The notes: generated by a model not told the origin, from the letters alone. A DNA stretch of 25,000 nt from Conus ventricosus (GCA_018398815.1 CM031607.1:90779745-90804744), one strand, 5' to 3'; shown: positions 1 through 10,844, counted from the first letter of the stretch. Numbers and translations are program-made.

Positions 1-884
1 TCCCTCTGGAATGACATTAAATCTCATGCATACCAGTCTTAAATATATAGGGTTTTTTTTTTCTCCCCCAAGCGGTTACCCTTGCCCATCCTCTTTGAAA
101 ATCCTTACCCTAACCCTTCAGTCATTTACAGAACTGGGGGATGTGGCTGAGGTCACTGTGGATTGACGGTCCTCAGAAGTTGGCCCACGACTCTGGGTGT
201 GGCTGGGTCACGGGAGTTCGTTATCCCGAATGCAAAATAAGACAGGAGATTTGACATGTGAAAAGAATCGGTGGTTCTATCTGAACGATTTAAAGGACAC
301 CATCAGCTGTATTCTGCAAACCAGCACTGCACTAGTCTTTGTGGAGAACGGAAGAGGGTCCACATCCTCCCGTACCCCCTTCCACCCCTCCAGATAACCC
401 GCCCCTGAAGCGTGCTCTCATTGACTTCCTGTCTCTGCTCTGCCTTCTTTTCTGCTTTGTATTCTGTGAGTGACTACCAATCCAGACACTGGTCAGCATA
501 TCGCCTTGAGCCCCGACCACACGAAGTGTTTTCCATTATGTACGACTTCAAAACCTCTTTTCCTGCTGTCGTTTGAAGTCGGCTGGGAGCTGTCTTTCAG
601 CAATAATTTCAATCTGAATCTTGTTTTATGTGTGTGATCCCACACACACACCTCTATTGTGCTCTCCCTTCCACTGTACCCCAGTCACTCCCTTCTTCTT
701 ATCTTCTTCTTCTTCTCTCTCTCCACATTGACAACACTCTCAAATGACAGGGTAGTGCAGTGTTGCTTAGAGACAGAGGACATGTGCACAAGCTGTATAC
801 TACTCTATAACGTCATGCAGAAACAGACACCTGACGGATTCTCTTTTATCACCCCCTCTCCCTTCGTCCCTCATTTGTTTGAAA
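1..884. other. Unassigned 5' flank, no gene seen
   Basis: No coding region, RNA gene or repeat family is recognisable here. There is a short poly(T) run near 53-62, pyrimidine-rich stretches near 665-725, and a small CA/TG patch near 628-650. The short open frames show no domain or composition that suggests protein. The recognisable endonuclease reading of the neighbouring retrotransposon begins abruptly near 885, so this stretch is probably the DNA into which that truncated element was inserted. Confidence 0.5.
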
Positions 885-3444
885 GGGTCAAAACCAGTCT
901 TAGTAGGTTTTCTATATAGAAATCCAGAAGAACGTGTTGAGTGGTTTGATCGCTTCGATCTCATGATGGAGGATGTATACGCTTATGCAACAGAGGTAAT
1001 ACTACTTGGAGATTTTAATATTGATTTACTTAAACCGCATAACAACTGGAAAAAAATCTTTGAACTGCAGAATTTAAAACAATTGATTAACACACCAACC
1101 AGAATAACATCACAGTCTGAAACACTTATTGACCATATATATGTAAATGACCCGTCTAATATTATTGAAATTTCTGTACCGGTGTTTGGTCTTAGTGACC
1201 ACTTTCCTGTTTGTTTAACATGGTCCAAAAAAGGAACGAAAATTCCCAGATGTAGCCACCAATACATATCTTCTCGTTGTTATAAAACATTAAATATTGA
1301 TTTCCTTCTATCTGACCTGTGCTCTGCGAATTTTTCAGAGGTTTATCAATATACCGACCCGACGAGGCCTTGAAACTTGGTATCGTATTTTCCTATCTGT
1401 AATTGATAAACATGTCCCTATTAGACTTAAACGCATTAGAGCTGATGGCAAACCACAGTGGTTAACCGAAGAGAATCAATGCAGCCATTAAACTTCGAGA
1501 AGAAAAAGAAACACCCGAAGGTGCTGGGGAGGACCCAGAGAAGCACTGGGTTAACCGAAGAAATCAATGCAGCCATTAAACTTCGAGATAATTTATTACA
1601 GTCTACAGGGAAAAGTGACAGTTTTAAGAAACAACGAAATAAAGTAACTGCCCTAAAAAGATATACTCGCAAAAATATTTCAGAGAACTTATTGCTTCTA
1701 AAACAGATACAAAATCCATCTGGAAAGCCATTAACGAATTATCTGGGAAAAAATCTGATACTGCTGTTCATTCGGGTATGGAATTATCTACCGAAAAATT
1801 CAATTTACACTTTTCAACAATAGCTCAGAAAGCTATAAACTCTGATCACATGATAAACAATGATCTGTCATTGTTGAAAGATTACTGTGATTCTAAACAT
1901 ATAGATACAAAACTTCAATTTGAATATTTAAGTGTACACGAAGTGTATAGGGCACTATGTGCTTTAAAACAATCTAACTGCTGTGGTCTAGACAACATTG
2001 ATAGTAAAATCTTGAAATTATCTGCATCTATTATATCTGAGCATCTCACCTACATTTACAACCTTTACATCAAAAAGTGTTATTACCCACAGGCTTTTAA
2101 GGTAGCCAAAGTACTACCAGTTTATAAATCCGGCGACCCAACTGATTTTTCAAATTATCGACCAATATCAATTCTATCTACTTTGTCTAAACCTCTAGAA
2201 AAACATCTTAAACGCAATCTCCAGTTACACTTTACTAAACATGATTTATTTCATCCAAACCAAAGTGGTTTTAGAAAAAAACCATTCATGTCATACAGCA
2301 CTAACCAACTTAGTTGAACAATGGCTTTCAAACATTAATTGTAATCTATTTACAGGTGTACTTTTTGTTGACTTTGCAAAAGCCTTTGACATTATTGACC
2401 ATAATCTTCTTGTTAAAAAACTTCTATTTTACGGTATATCCAGAAAATCTCTTGATCTATTATCCTCTTTCTTGACCAACAGGAAACAGTCAGTTTTTAA
2501 AGCCTCTGTAAAATCCACTTTCCTACCAGTGAATTATGGTGTCCCCCAAGGATCAGTTTTAGGTCCAATCCTTTTTCGGTTTATATAAATGATCTTCCTC
2601 TAGCTATTTCCTCTTCATGTGAACTATTTGCTGACGACACGACACTCCACAGTAAAGGTAAAAACGTACACTCGGTATGCAGTGCTCTTCAAAAAGATAT
2701 AAATAATCTTACTGAGTGGTCCAAACTAAATCACATGGCCCTCCATCCTATAAAATCCAAATTTATGTTGATAACAACTAGGCAAAAACGACAAAACATG
2801 AAAACTAGATCACCTCCATTGTATCTCTACGATCAGATTATAGAAGAAATTGATTCACATAAGTTACTTGGTCTCACTATCGATAACAATCTATCTTGGT
2901 CTAATCACGTTTCTGCTTTATCTCGGAAGATCTCAAGTAAGATATTTCAATTAAACAGAATTAAGCATTTCCTTTACCAACATTCTCGGAAGTTATTTTT
3001 CCATGCCTATATACAATCTGATATTGACTATGCTTCAACTTGCTGGGACATGGCCAGTCACAATTGCTTGAAACCACTGGAGCGTTTGTATAGGCGTTCA
3101 CTAAAAATCGTACTCCTTAAATCATCTCTTCAAGTTGCAGACTATAAAGAACTTGAGATTCTCCCATTCAGTCAGAAATGTCGTTTCAATAAGGGTGTGT
3201 TCATGTACAAAATAATGAACAATCTCGCACCTTCTTATCTACGTACCAAATTCCTTGTAAACACCTTTCGTAATAAACATTTGATATCCATTCCCCGGCC
3301 CAGAATTGATCTATTCATGTCTCTTCCTTAGCATATTCGGGTGGTAAACTTTGGAATGCAATTCCTTGTGACATAAGAAATAAAAATAGCTTATCTACGT
3401 TTAAAACACATTATCATAAATATCTAATGCTAAGTTATAGCTAA
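879..3444 (+). pseudogene. LINE ORF2 remnant: endonuclease plus reverse transcriptase, frameshifted
   Basis: Several open segments in different frames read as one LINE ORF2 polyprotein. The endonuclease segment (about 885-1373) carries GDFNID at 1008-1025, LIDHIY near 1125-1142 and SDHFP at 1194-1208, the conserved APE metal/DNA-binding motifs. Reverse transcriptase follows: SNYRPIS near 2152, motif A FVDFAKAFD at 2364-2390, motif B GVPQGSVLGP at 2538-2567, and motif C FADD at 2627-2638. The C-terminal region (about 2735-3444) ends with a KLWNAIP-type block and a TAA stop at 3442-3444. Frame changes occur near 1330-1375, 1460-1590, 1685, 2275 (an A-run), 2580 and 3328. Each is mostly one base, except the 1460-1590 duplication. 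Catalytic residues are retained but no intact protein can be made. The apparent start at 879 is a TTG and only marks the truncation point. Confidence 0.8.
1461..1588 (+). repeat. Imperfect direct duplication inside the LINE ORF2
   Basis: A segment of about 40 bp occurs at 1461-1500 and again at 1550-1588, separated by 49 bp of purine-rich filler (1501-1549) that does not read as LINE protein. Both copies encode the same stretch (TEE..NAAIKLR), but the first has an extra G and runs into a stop. The second leads on into the continuing frame. This looks like a local rearrangement of this copy and not a family feature. Confidence 0.7.
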
Positions 3445-3589
3445 CCTTCTGTGGTATTTTTGGATCGTAATCTTGTATCCAATTTCCTCAAATGTTTTTT
3501 TTTTACTCATCTCTATGTCTTTATTCTGCTGCTGCTTGGCTTCTCTGCCCATTTGTCTATCTGTCTGTCTGTATTGTCTGCCTGTCAGT

Positions 3590-3592
3590 CTT

Positions 3593-3662
<70 letters not shown>

Positions 3663-3711
3663 CTCTGTCTCTCTCTCTTCCATCTCTCTCCCAGTCTCTC
3701 TCTTCTCTCCA

Positions 3712-3796
<85 letters not shown>

Positions 3797-3804
3797 CATC
3801 TCTC
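3590..3804 (+). repeat. (CT)n microsatellite with interruptions
   Basis: Two long (CT)n blocks are separated by a degenerate CT/CCAT segment around 3661-3720. The tract follows (TCTG)n-like sequence near 3555-3590. It lies in the 3' UTR of the LINE. Long open frames on both strands here are only repeat translations. Confidence 0.95.
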
Positions 3805-4297
3805 CCTACTCTCTCCCTCTGTTTGAGTAGGGTAGGTTGTGAACGGAGGGGTAGACGGGGTGAGGTGGGGTGTTTGTTACGAGGGGCGAGGATGGAATTG
3901 TTTGCAGAGAACACGGGATAGAGAGGAAAGGGAAATTGCGTGCGAATCTGGAGGGCGCAAAAATGTGTGTTGTACGCCCCCTTCCGGAACAGATTCTTGG
4001 TTTCAATATTGATTTACTATCATGTGGATTTATATTTGTGATTATTATGTGTTCTGTATTTCTATTTTTTCAGATCATGCTATTCGACAGATGTAACGTT
4101 TGGCAATGCATATGTATATATGTGCGCATGGTGTTATATTTGAATTGTAATGCTATCATTTTTAATCATTATCATTCATTACTATTGTTATTGCTATTAT
4201 TATTACTTGGAAAGGATTGTTCGACAGGTGGATGTTTGGTTAATGGTTGGGGTGTGGAGAGTGGCTTTTGTGTTTGAAATGTTTCTTTTTCATTTTT

Positions 4298-4371
4298 GAG
4301 GGCAAGATGCAAACAAGCCTGCCATGTGCTTATTCTTTTCCCTCATTAAACAAATTTCGTTCGTTCGTTCG

Positions 4372-4377
<6 letters not shown>
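4298..4377 (+). other. LINE 3' end: stem-loop and (TTCG)n tail
   Basis: GAGGG at 4298-4302 can pair with CCCTC at 4340-4344, and AAGC at 4315-4318 with GCTT at 4328-4331, giving an interrupted stem-loop just before ATTAAACAAA and a (TTCG)n tail at 4356-4377. Many LINEs of the CR1/L2 type carry a 3' hairpin and a short tandem tail that their own reverse transcriptase recognises. Assigning this structure to the upstream ORF2 is an inference from position and form. Confidence 0.6.

Positions 4378-4439
<62 letters not shown>
4376..4439 (+). repeat. (TC)n microsatellite
   Basis: An almost perfect TC dinucleotide run that starts directly at the end of the LINE tail. It may have grown from the tail/target junction. 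Confidence 0.95.
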
Positions 4440-4443
<4 letters not shown>

Positions 4444-4534
4444 AAAGCAGACACAAAACTGAATGCAAATGTCTGATCAGCTGTTTCCTATTCTGCGAGT
4501 ATTAGTTTTTTAAAAGTTGACCGGAGGACAAAAC

Positions 4535-4680
4535 CCGCTTCCAGTCAGGGACTTTGTGGCAGTGCACTCTCTCCTCTGGTGGGTGGCATCATGGCGACCT
4601 TATCATGATTGCTCCTTGTGCAGTGCCAGTGCTGGGACTGCAATATGACGAACCTGAGTGTGGCTGTGTGAACGTATCGT
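4535..4680 (+). repeat. Dispersed repeat of unknown family, forward copy
   Basis: The block from about 4556 to 4675 aligns by eye, with few gaps, to the reverse complement of about 6710-6842. It includes a shared CTCTGGTGGGTGGC-like stretch and a GCTCC(T/C)TGTG stretch. Both copies could be read in a related frame (SSGG..H.DL...APC), but stops and the lack of any known domain leave coding doubtful. Probably part of a moderately old retroposon or dispersed repeat. A microsatellite follows directly at 4681. Confidence 0.55.
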
Positions 4681-4972
<292 letters not shown>

Positions 4973-4979
4973 GTGAGTG

Positions 4980-5822
4980 TTGACTGGTGATGTGAAGCAT
5001 GAAGCGGGGTGCAGGGGGAAGGAAAAGGGGAGAGAGGGAGGAAGCCAAGGATATGGGCTGGGAGGTGGGGGGTCCAGGATTCTCCAGATGTCCTCCCACC
5101 TCCAGCAAAATGGGTCAATTCCCAAATGAAGAAAACATGAACGCATCTTTAACCAACTTATTGCGAAGAGAAAAAAAAAGGTCAAAGGAAATTGGAATAC
5201 CCCACTCGTCTGGCAGACCAAAGGACCCGCCCCTGCTTAGACGCCACTCTGAAGTATTGCTTCATCAACTAATTGTCCGCTTTACGTCACACGTTCGTGT
5301 CAAAGCAAGTCTTCCACAAAGACTCGGACAGTGACTTCCCTTTGTCGCTGTTCCGCTTAATCTCCCTTGATCCGTCGTCAGGCCAGCCAGACACCACAAC
5401 TTCAGTACACAGTGCTCTTAAATGATTATCCGCGCTGACTTGACTTTCTTCTGCGGATCTGGCACGCAACCCTCAGGACCCAGTAAGTAACAAACAGAGA
5501 CGGCCAATTTTTGATCTCATGGTGAACTAATTACACATCCAGTAACTGAAATCTGCTTCTGCCTACGGCACCTATTCACCTAACGCATATGCAGACGCGA
5601 GGCACACAGAACCAACAAAAGAACTTCCAGGAAAGGGAAGTTCCAGACACCCTGCAGTTGACGCACGTTCCCGGCAGCTCACTGAAGAAACAAGCACAGC
5701 AACATTGATTTCAGACAAAGTGGTATGTCTTTGATCATGAGCATTGTCGTTCAGAACATTCAGTAGAGCTGAAAGAAGTACACTGTGCCTTAAAAGTAAC
5801 TTCCAGGCGACAATGTTGAACA
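4980..5822. other. Unique sequence, no gene seen
   Basis: About 840 bp of non-repetitive DNA. The first 80 bp are purine-rich. Open frames are short and lack recognisable motifs. A 10-bp word, GACAATGTTG, at 5809-5818 recurs at 6061-6070 on the far side of the hairpin at 5823-6017. Confidence 0.5.
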
Positions 5823-6017
5823 CAAGATCACAATTCCACTCTTCAAATTTTCGGCCACGTGGCTTTTTTCAAGAGAAAAAAAAACAATGCAACTACGTCA
5901 TGTCCATCTTAGGCAACTGACATTACGTAGTTGTATTGTTTTTTGTTTTGTTTTGTTTTGTTTTCTCTTGAAAAAGGCCACGTGGCCGAAAATATGAAGA
6001 GTGGAATTGTGATCTTG
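5823..6017. repeat. Long inverted repeat (foldback/MITE-like hairpin)
   Basis: The arms 5823-5904 and 5919-6017 are inverted complements around a 14-base loop (5905-5918). Shared landmarks include TCGGCCACGTGGC (near 5851-5863; in the other arm, as its complement, about 5977-5990) and CAACTACGT beside the loop. The right arm is longer because of an expanded (TTTTG)n stretch at about 5938-5962. Transcribed RNA would form a long near-continuous hairpin. Size and structure fit a foldback element or non-autonomous DNA transposon, but the family is not recognised. Confidence 0.8.
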
Positions 6018-6125
6018 AGTCCTGTTTTCTTCTCTTTGGAGGACTATTGCTTTTGTTTCTGACAATGTTGCAGTTTTCATTTTGTCGATGTGGATCTGAC
6101 ACAGACATGCACCCCACCCCCACCC

Positions 6126-6430
6126 CCACAAACAACCTGTGCGTGTTGGTAAAAGGGTGGGGGGGGCCACAAACAACCTGTGCGTGTTGGTAAAAGGGTG
6201 GTGGGGGGGGCCCACAAACAACCTGTGGGTGTTGGTAAAAGGGTGGGGGGGGGGCCACAAACAACCTGTGCGTGTTGGTAAAAGGGTGGTGGGGGGGGGG
6301 GCCACAAACAACCTGTGCGTGTTGGTAAAAGGGTGGGGGGGGGCACAAACAACCTGTGCGTGTTGGTAAAAGGGGGGGGGCCACAAACAACCTGTGCGTG
6401 TTGGTAAAAGGGTGGTGGGGGGGGGGGGCA
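6126..6430 (+). repeat. G-run minisatellite, units of about 40 bp
   Basis: About seven to eight tandem units. Each has a conserved half (CAAACAACCTG, then GTTGGTAAAAGGG) followed by a run of 7-12 G with occasional T. Unit length varies mainly through the G-run. The uninterrupted G-runs could form quadruplexes on this strand. Open frames through the array are repeat translations. Confidence 0.95.
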
Positions 6431-6605
6431 GTGATATTGTGTGCATTTCCCCTCTCACATACGACTACTGGAGTTCTTTGCACTATCTGAAGCGAACGAA
6501 CAGAACATCTGCCATTATAACTTCATTTCCTTTTCCTTTCTGTTTTTTGTTGTTGTTGTTTTTTAGCCCTCATGGAAGTGTCATGTTATCTTTGCATGTT
6601 TCTAA

Positions 6606-7090
6606 CAATAGTTTGTTTGGGTTTGTTTTTTTTGTTTTGTTGTTGTTGTTTTTTTTGCTGTCCCAACCTCTGCGCCACCTCAGAGGCAGTGTACCCACGC
6701 CGCTCATTCCGACACCCTGTCCATAGCCACAGCCCGGTCGGCCCCGCCGCAGCCCCGGCACCAGCAATCCACAGGGAGCAGTCAATGTCAAGTCGTCATG
6801 AGGCAACCCACCGGAGGAGACACTGCACTGCTGCCGAGTCACTTCGGTGGTGTTCAGTGGCGCCTGTTCTGATCTAACATACGCAGGACACCACCTACTA
6901 AGCCCCCTACTGACGACAATAATTGCTTAGTCGCGGAGCCGGTGTGAGTGAGCTCTCCCTCCGGAGGGCGCCACCACGTCCGTCCACCGACAGACCCCAT
7001 GGACTCGCCGATACTGGTGACCCCGACGGAACCAAACCAAAGCCACAGTCGTGGAGAGGACATCGAAATTGAGGTCACCATGAGAGCAGG
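6606..7090 (-). repeat. Dispersed repeat of unknown family, reverse copy with A-rich tail
   Basis: On the minus strand the block 6842-6710 matches the copy at 4556-4675. It runs on to a sequence resembling a pol III A box (TGGCGCAGAGG, near 6674-6684) and ends in an A-rich (AAAC/AAC)n stretch at about 6606-6657, as expected of a retroposed sequence. The upstream GC-rich part (6880-7090) is included tentatively, because its composition continues without a visible break. Family and full extent are unknown. Confidence 0.4.
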
Positions 7091-7134
7091 GCATGAAGGG
7101 CTACAGAATTTGAGACACTTTTTTAATGCTGATC

Positions 7135-7492
7135 AATGAGAATGAGGATGATTAAGATGATGCTACGGATTTCCATTTCGGTCTGAGACTACATGACAGG
7201 GCTGTACTCTACGCTTCCTTTCATAATATATCCCGGCGTCAATCAGGCCCGAGAGATACAGGCACCTGCAGTGTTGGTCAGGAAATTTAAGCAACACTCT
7301 CAGAAACGCATCCATTAAGTGAATGAAACTCGACTGTGTGGTCCCAGTCTTCCCAACTGAGTCCACAGCAAACTCAGCTCTGGGTAGGAGCCGGTCGGGG
7401 CAGAAATGCCCACATGACTTCTGATGGGATTCGAACCCACGACCTCCCAGCCGGGAGTCCGCGACGCTAACCACTTCGCCACGTGCAGTTAC
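7135..7492 (-). mobile_element. tRNA-derived SINE
   Basis: Read on the minus strand, the element opens with a tRNA-like head carrying an A box (TGGCGAAGTGG, 7471-7481) and a B box (GGTTCGAATCC, 7427-7437) at normal pol III promoter spacing. An unrelated body of about 270 bp follows, including a GGGCATTTCTGCCCCGACCGG-like stretch just after the head (near 7387-7411). It ends in a degenerate (TCAT)n-like tail at about 7135-7165. Such non-coding elements are transcribed by RNA polymerase III and moved by a partner LINE. The head does not close into a proper tRNA cloverleaf, so it is not a tRNA gene. No target duplication was found. Confidence 0.75.
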
Positions 7493-7540
7493 ATTCAAGT
7501 GCTGTGGTGGTATATTTGTTCTAATGGACTCGCGCGTATG

Positions 7541-7586
7541 TGTGCGCGCGCGCGCGCGCGTGTGTGTGTGGTGTGTGTGTGTGTGT

Positions 7587-7658
<72 letters not shown>
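7541..7658 (+). repeat. (CG)n/(GT)n compound microsatellite
   Basis: A short CG run at about 7543-7560 is followed by (GT)n with two GGT interruptions. It is alternating purine-pyrimidine throughout, so it could adopt Z-DNA. Confidence 0.95.
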
Positions 7659-7661
<3 letters not shown>

Positions 7662-7664
<3 letters not shown>

Positions 7665-7909
7665 GTTCTCTGTAGCACGTGGTTGGTTCTCTATAGCACG
7701 TGGTTGGTTCTCTATAGCACCTGCTTGGCTATAGCACCTGGTTGGCTCAGGTTGGTTTTCCATAGCACGTGACTGGTTCTCTATAACACCTGATTGGTTC
7801 TCTATAGCACCTGGTTGGTTCTTTATAGCACCTGGTTGGTTCTCTATAGCACCTGGTTGGTTTTCTATAGCACCTGGTTGGTTCTCTATAGCACCTGGTT
7901 GGTTCTCTG
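7662..7909 (+). repeat. 21-bp minisatellite
   Basis: About 11-12 tandem copies of a 21-bp unit containing TTGGTTCTCTATAGCACC. The distal copies (7790-7909) are nearly identical, while the proximal copies are degenerate, with indels near 7725-7755. Because 21 is a multiple of three, the minus strand stays open as a heptapeptide repeat (NQPGAIE). Nothing else supports a protein. Confidence 0.9.
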
Positions 7910-8280
7910 CAAGTCTGAAGACAAACAAACTGCAGAGTTCTGGAAAACATGTCAAACTACAGCGAGATCACTGTAACACCTACATTTCACAAACAATACG
8001 AAAGACGCAAGTTAATCTATGACAAATATGTCTCCTTCAGATATTTCAATTAAGAGGCAAGAACAAAGACAGCTTTCAATATGCAACACAAGAATCTGTA
8101 AATAGAAGCAGCTAGGAAATGACATAGGATATTACACATTTATTGATACAATCAAAAGTTCTCCATTTAGTAGATTAGACTACCTTTAATAATGATATTA
8201 AAGGAAACATGATTAATTGGTATCTTCCACAGCATAGAAGAGATAAAACTTTGTGGAATGGAAACAAGGTGCCCAAGTTT
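7910..8280. other. Unique AT-rich sequence, no gene seen
   Basis: About 370 bp of AT-rich, non-repetitive sequence between two tandem arrays. No open frame, RNA gene or known element is recognisable. Confidence 0.5.
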
Positions 8281-8288
8281 AAAAACCA

Positions 8289-8535
<247 letters not shown>

Positions 8536-8664
8536 GCTGTAGGTGTCGGTGTTGAACTGAGTGTCTTTGATCTGTGACGTCCGGCTGTCTCATATTCAGC
8601 GACAACCAGATTTTAAGCAGACGATCAGTGAGAGAAAAAACCCAAGCCTTCATCCTGGCATTCC

Positions 8665-9111
8665 AGAGAGCTGGCATGGCACCCCTTGATCGTGGCCGTC
8701 TCCTCTCCAAGACACTGCAGAGCTGGCATGGCACCCTTGATCGTGGCCGTCTCCTCTCCAAGACATTGCAGAGAGCTGGCATGGCACCCCTTGATCGTGG
8801 CCGTCTCCTCTCCAAGACATTGCAGAGATCTGGCATGGCACCCCTTGATCGTGGCCGTCTCCTCTCCAAGACATTGCAGAGAGCTGGCATGGCACCCCTT
8901 GATCGTGGCCGTCGTCTCCTCTCCAAGACATTGCAGAGATCTGGCATAGCACCCCTTGATCGTGGCCATCTCCTCTCCAAGACATTGCAGAGAGCTGGCA
9001 TGGCACCCTTTGATCGTGGCCGTCGTCTCCTCTCCAAGACATTGCAGAGATCTGGCATAGCACCCCTTGATCGTGGCCATCTCCTCTCCAAGACATTGCA
9101 GAGCTGGCATG
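8665..9111 (+). repeat. 54-bp minisatellite
   Basis: About eight tandem copies of a 54-bp unit with landmarks CTGGCATGGCACCCC, TTGATCGTGGCC and CTCTCCAAGACATTGCAG. Variants alternate: some copies carry an extra GTC, and a GAGATCTGGCATAG variant alternates with GAGAGCTGGCATGG, suggesting a higher-order two-unit duplication between about 8880 and 9100. The unit length is a multiple of three, so frames on both strands stay open without evidence for a protein. Confidence 0.93.
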
Positions 9112-9166
9112 CTGGGAATATTTCAGTCATGATCGGCAGCTGGTTGATGAAGTAGACCTTGAAAGG

Positions 9167-9742
9167 TGATCAATGAACCATGAAGTATACGACTGATAAG
9201 TGGCGCTGTGAGGCTTCTCGATGAACCATGAAGTATACGACTGATAAGTGGCGCTTTGAGGCTTCTCGATGAACCATGAAGTATACGACTGATAAGTGGC
9301 GCTTTGAGGCTTCTCGATGGGCCATGAAGTATACGACCGATACGTGGCGCTTTGAGGCTTCTCGATGAACCATGAAGTATACGACGATAAGTGGCGCTTT
9401 GAGGCTTCTCGATGACCATGAACTATACGACCGATAAGTGGCGCTCTGAGGCTTCTCGATGAACCATGAAGTATACGACCGATAAGTGGCGCTTTGAGGC
9501 TTCTCGATGAACCATGAAGTATACGACCGATAAGTGGCGCTTTGAGGCTTCTCGATGAACCATGAAGTATACGACCGATAAGTGGCGCTTTGAGGCTTCT
9601 CGATGAACCATGAGTATACGACCGATAAGTGGCGCTTGAGGCTTCTCGATGAACCATGAAGTATACGACCGATAAGTGGCGCTCTGAGGCTTCTCGATGA
9701 ACCATGACGTATACGACCGATAAGTGGCGCTTGAGGCTTCTC
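9167..9742 (+). repeat. 48-bp minisatellite
   Basis: Twelve copies of a 48-bp unit, with landmarks AACCATGAAGTATACGAC, GATAAGTGGCGC and GAGGCTTCTCGATG. A diagnostic site splits the array: the first copies have ACGACT or AAGT variants, later ones ACGACC. Several copies lack one base, which shifts any reading frame. Confidence 0.95.
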
Positions 9743-9761
9743 GTGCTTTGGCCAATGCGCT

Positions 9762-10844
9762 TGGTCATTTCGTGTTATATATACACTTCGGTGGTCATTT
9801 CGTGTTATATATACACTTCGGGTGGTCATTTCGTGTTATATATACACTTGGGTGGGTCAATTCGTGTTATATATACACTGTCGGATGGTCATTTCGTGTT
9901 ATATATACACTTCAGTGGTCAATTCGTGTATATAAGACACTTCGGGTGGTCATTTCATGTGTTATATAGACACATCGGGTGGTCATTCGTGTGTATATAT
10001 AACTTCGGGATGGTCATTTCGTGTTATATATACACTTCGGGTGGTTCATTTCGTGTTATATATACACTTCGGATGGTCATTTCGTGTTATATAGACACTT
10101 CGGGTGGTCATTCGTGTTATATAGACACATCGGGTGGTCAATTTCATGTTATATAACACTCGGATGGTCAATTTCTGTGATATATATAACTTCGGATGGT
10201 CATTTCGTGTTATATATGACACTTCGGGTGGTCATTTCGTGTTATATAACACTTCGGGTGGTCATTTCGTGTTATATAACACTTCGGGTGGTCATTTCGT
10301 GTTATATATACACTATCGGGTGGTCATTTCGTGTTATATAGACACTTCGGGTGGTCATTTTGTGCTATATATACACTTCGGGTGGTCATTTCGTGTTATA
10401 TATACACTTCGGGTGGTCATTTCGTGTATATAACACTTCGGGTGGTCATTTCGTGTTATATATACACTTCGGGTGGTCATTTCGTGTTATATATACACTT
10501 CGGGTGGTCATTTCGTGTTATATAACACTTCGGGTGGTCATTTTGTGCTATATAGACACTTCGGGTGGTCATTTCGTGTTATATATACACTTCGGGTGGT
10601 CATTTCGTGTTATATACACACTTCGGGTGGTCATTTCGTGTTATATAGACACTTCGGGTGGTCAATTCGTGTTATATACACACTTCGGTGGTCATTTCGT
10701 GTTATATACACACTTCGGGTGGTCATTTCGTGTTATATAGACACTTCGGGTGGTCATTTCGTGTTATATACACACTTCGGGTGGTCATTTCGTGTTATAT
10801 AGACACTTCGGGTGGTCAATTCGTGTTATATAGACACTTCAGGT
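9762..10844 (+). repeat. 31-bp minisatellite
   Basis: About 35 copies of a 31-bp unit built from GGTCATTTCGTGTTATATA and CACTTCGGGT. The 5' third is the most variable; the centre and 3' part are homogeneous and show at least three subtypes (TATATATACAC, TATATAGACAC, TATATACACAC) intermixed. The period is not a multiple of three, so the long open frames cycle through three phases and cannot reflect selection on a protein. Confidence 0.95.

Larger units (their letters stand above)
885..4377 (+). mobile_element. 5'-truncated non-LTR retrotransposon (Jockey superfamily, CR1/L2-like)
   Basis: A LINE that copies itself by target-primed reverse transcription. What is visible: the second half of an APE-type endonuclease, a complete set of reverse transcriptase motifs, the usual C-terminal conserved region, then a 3' UTR ending in a small stem-loop (4298-4344) and a tetranucleotide tail (TTCG)n at 4356-4377. 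The first ORF and the N-terminal half of the endonuclease are absent, which is the usual 5' truncation of LINEs. The 3' UTR is interrupted by an expanded (CT)n tract at 3590-3804. The right boundary is inferred from the tail. I could not identify a target site duplication, because the right flank is a microsatellite. Clade assignment rests on the GVPQGSVLGP and FADD motif style and is approximate. Confidence 0.75.

Noticed and set aside
5898..6483. Pro-rich minus-strand frames over the G-run array
   Set aside because: Translation of a minisatellite; no support outside the repeat.
7427..7492. A functional tRNA gene on the minus strand
   Set aside because: The A and B boxes are present, but no proper acceptor stem or full cloverleaf closes, and a SINE body follows directly.
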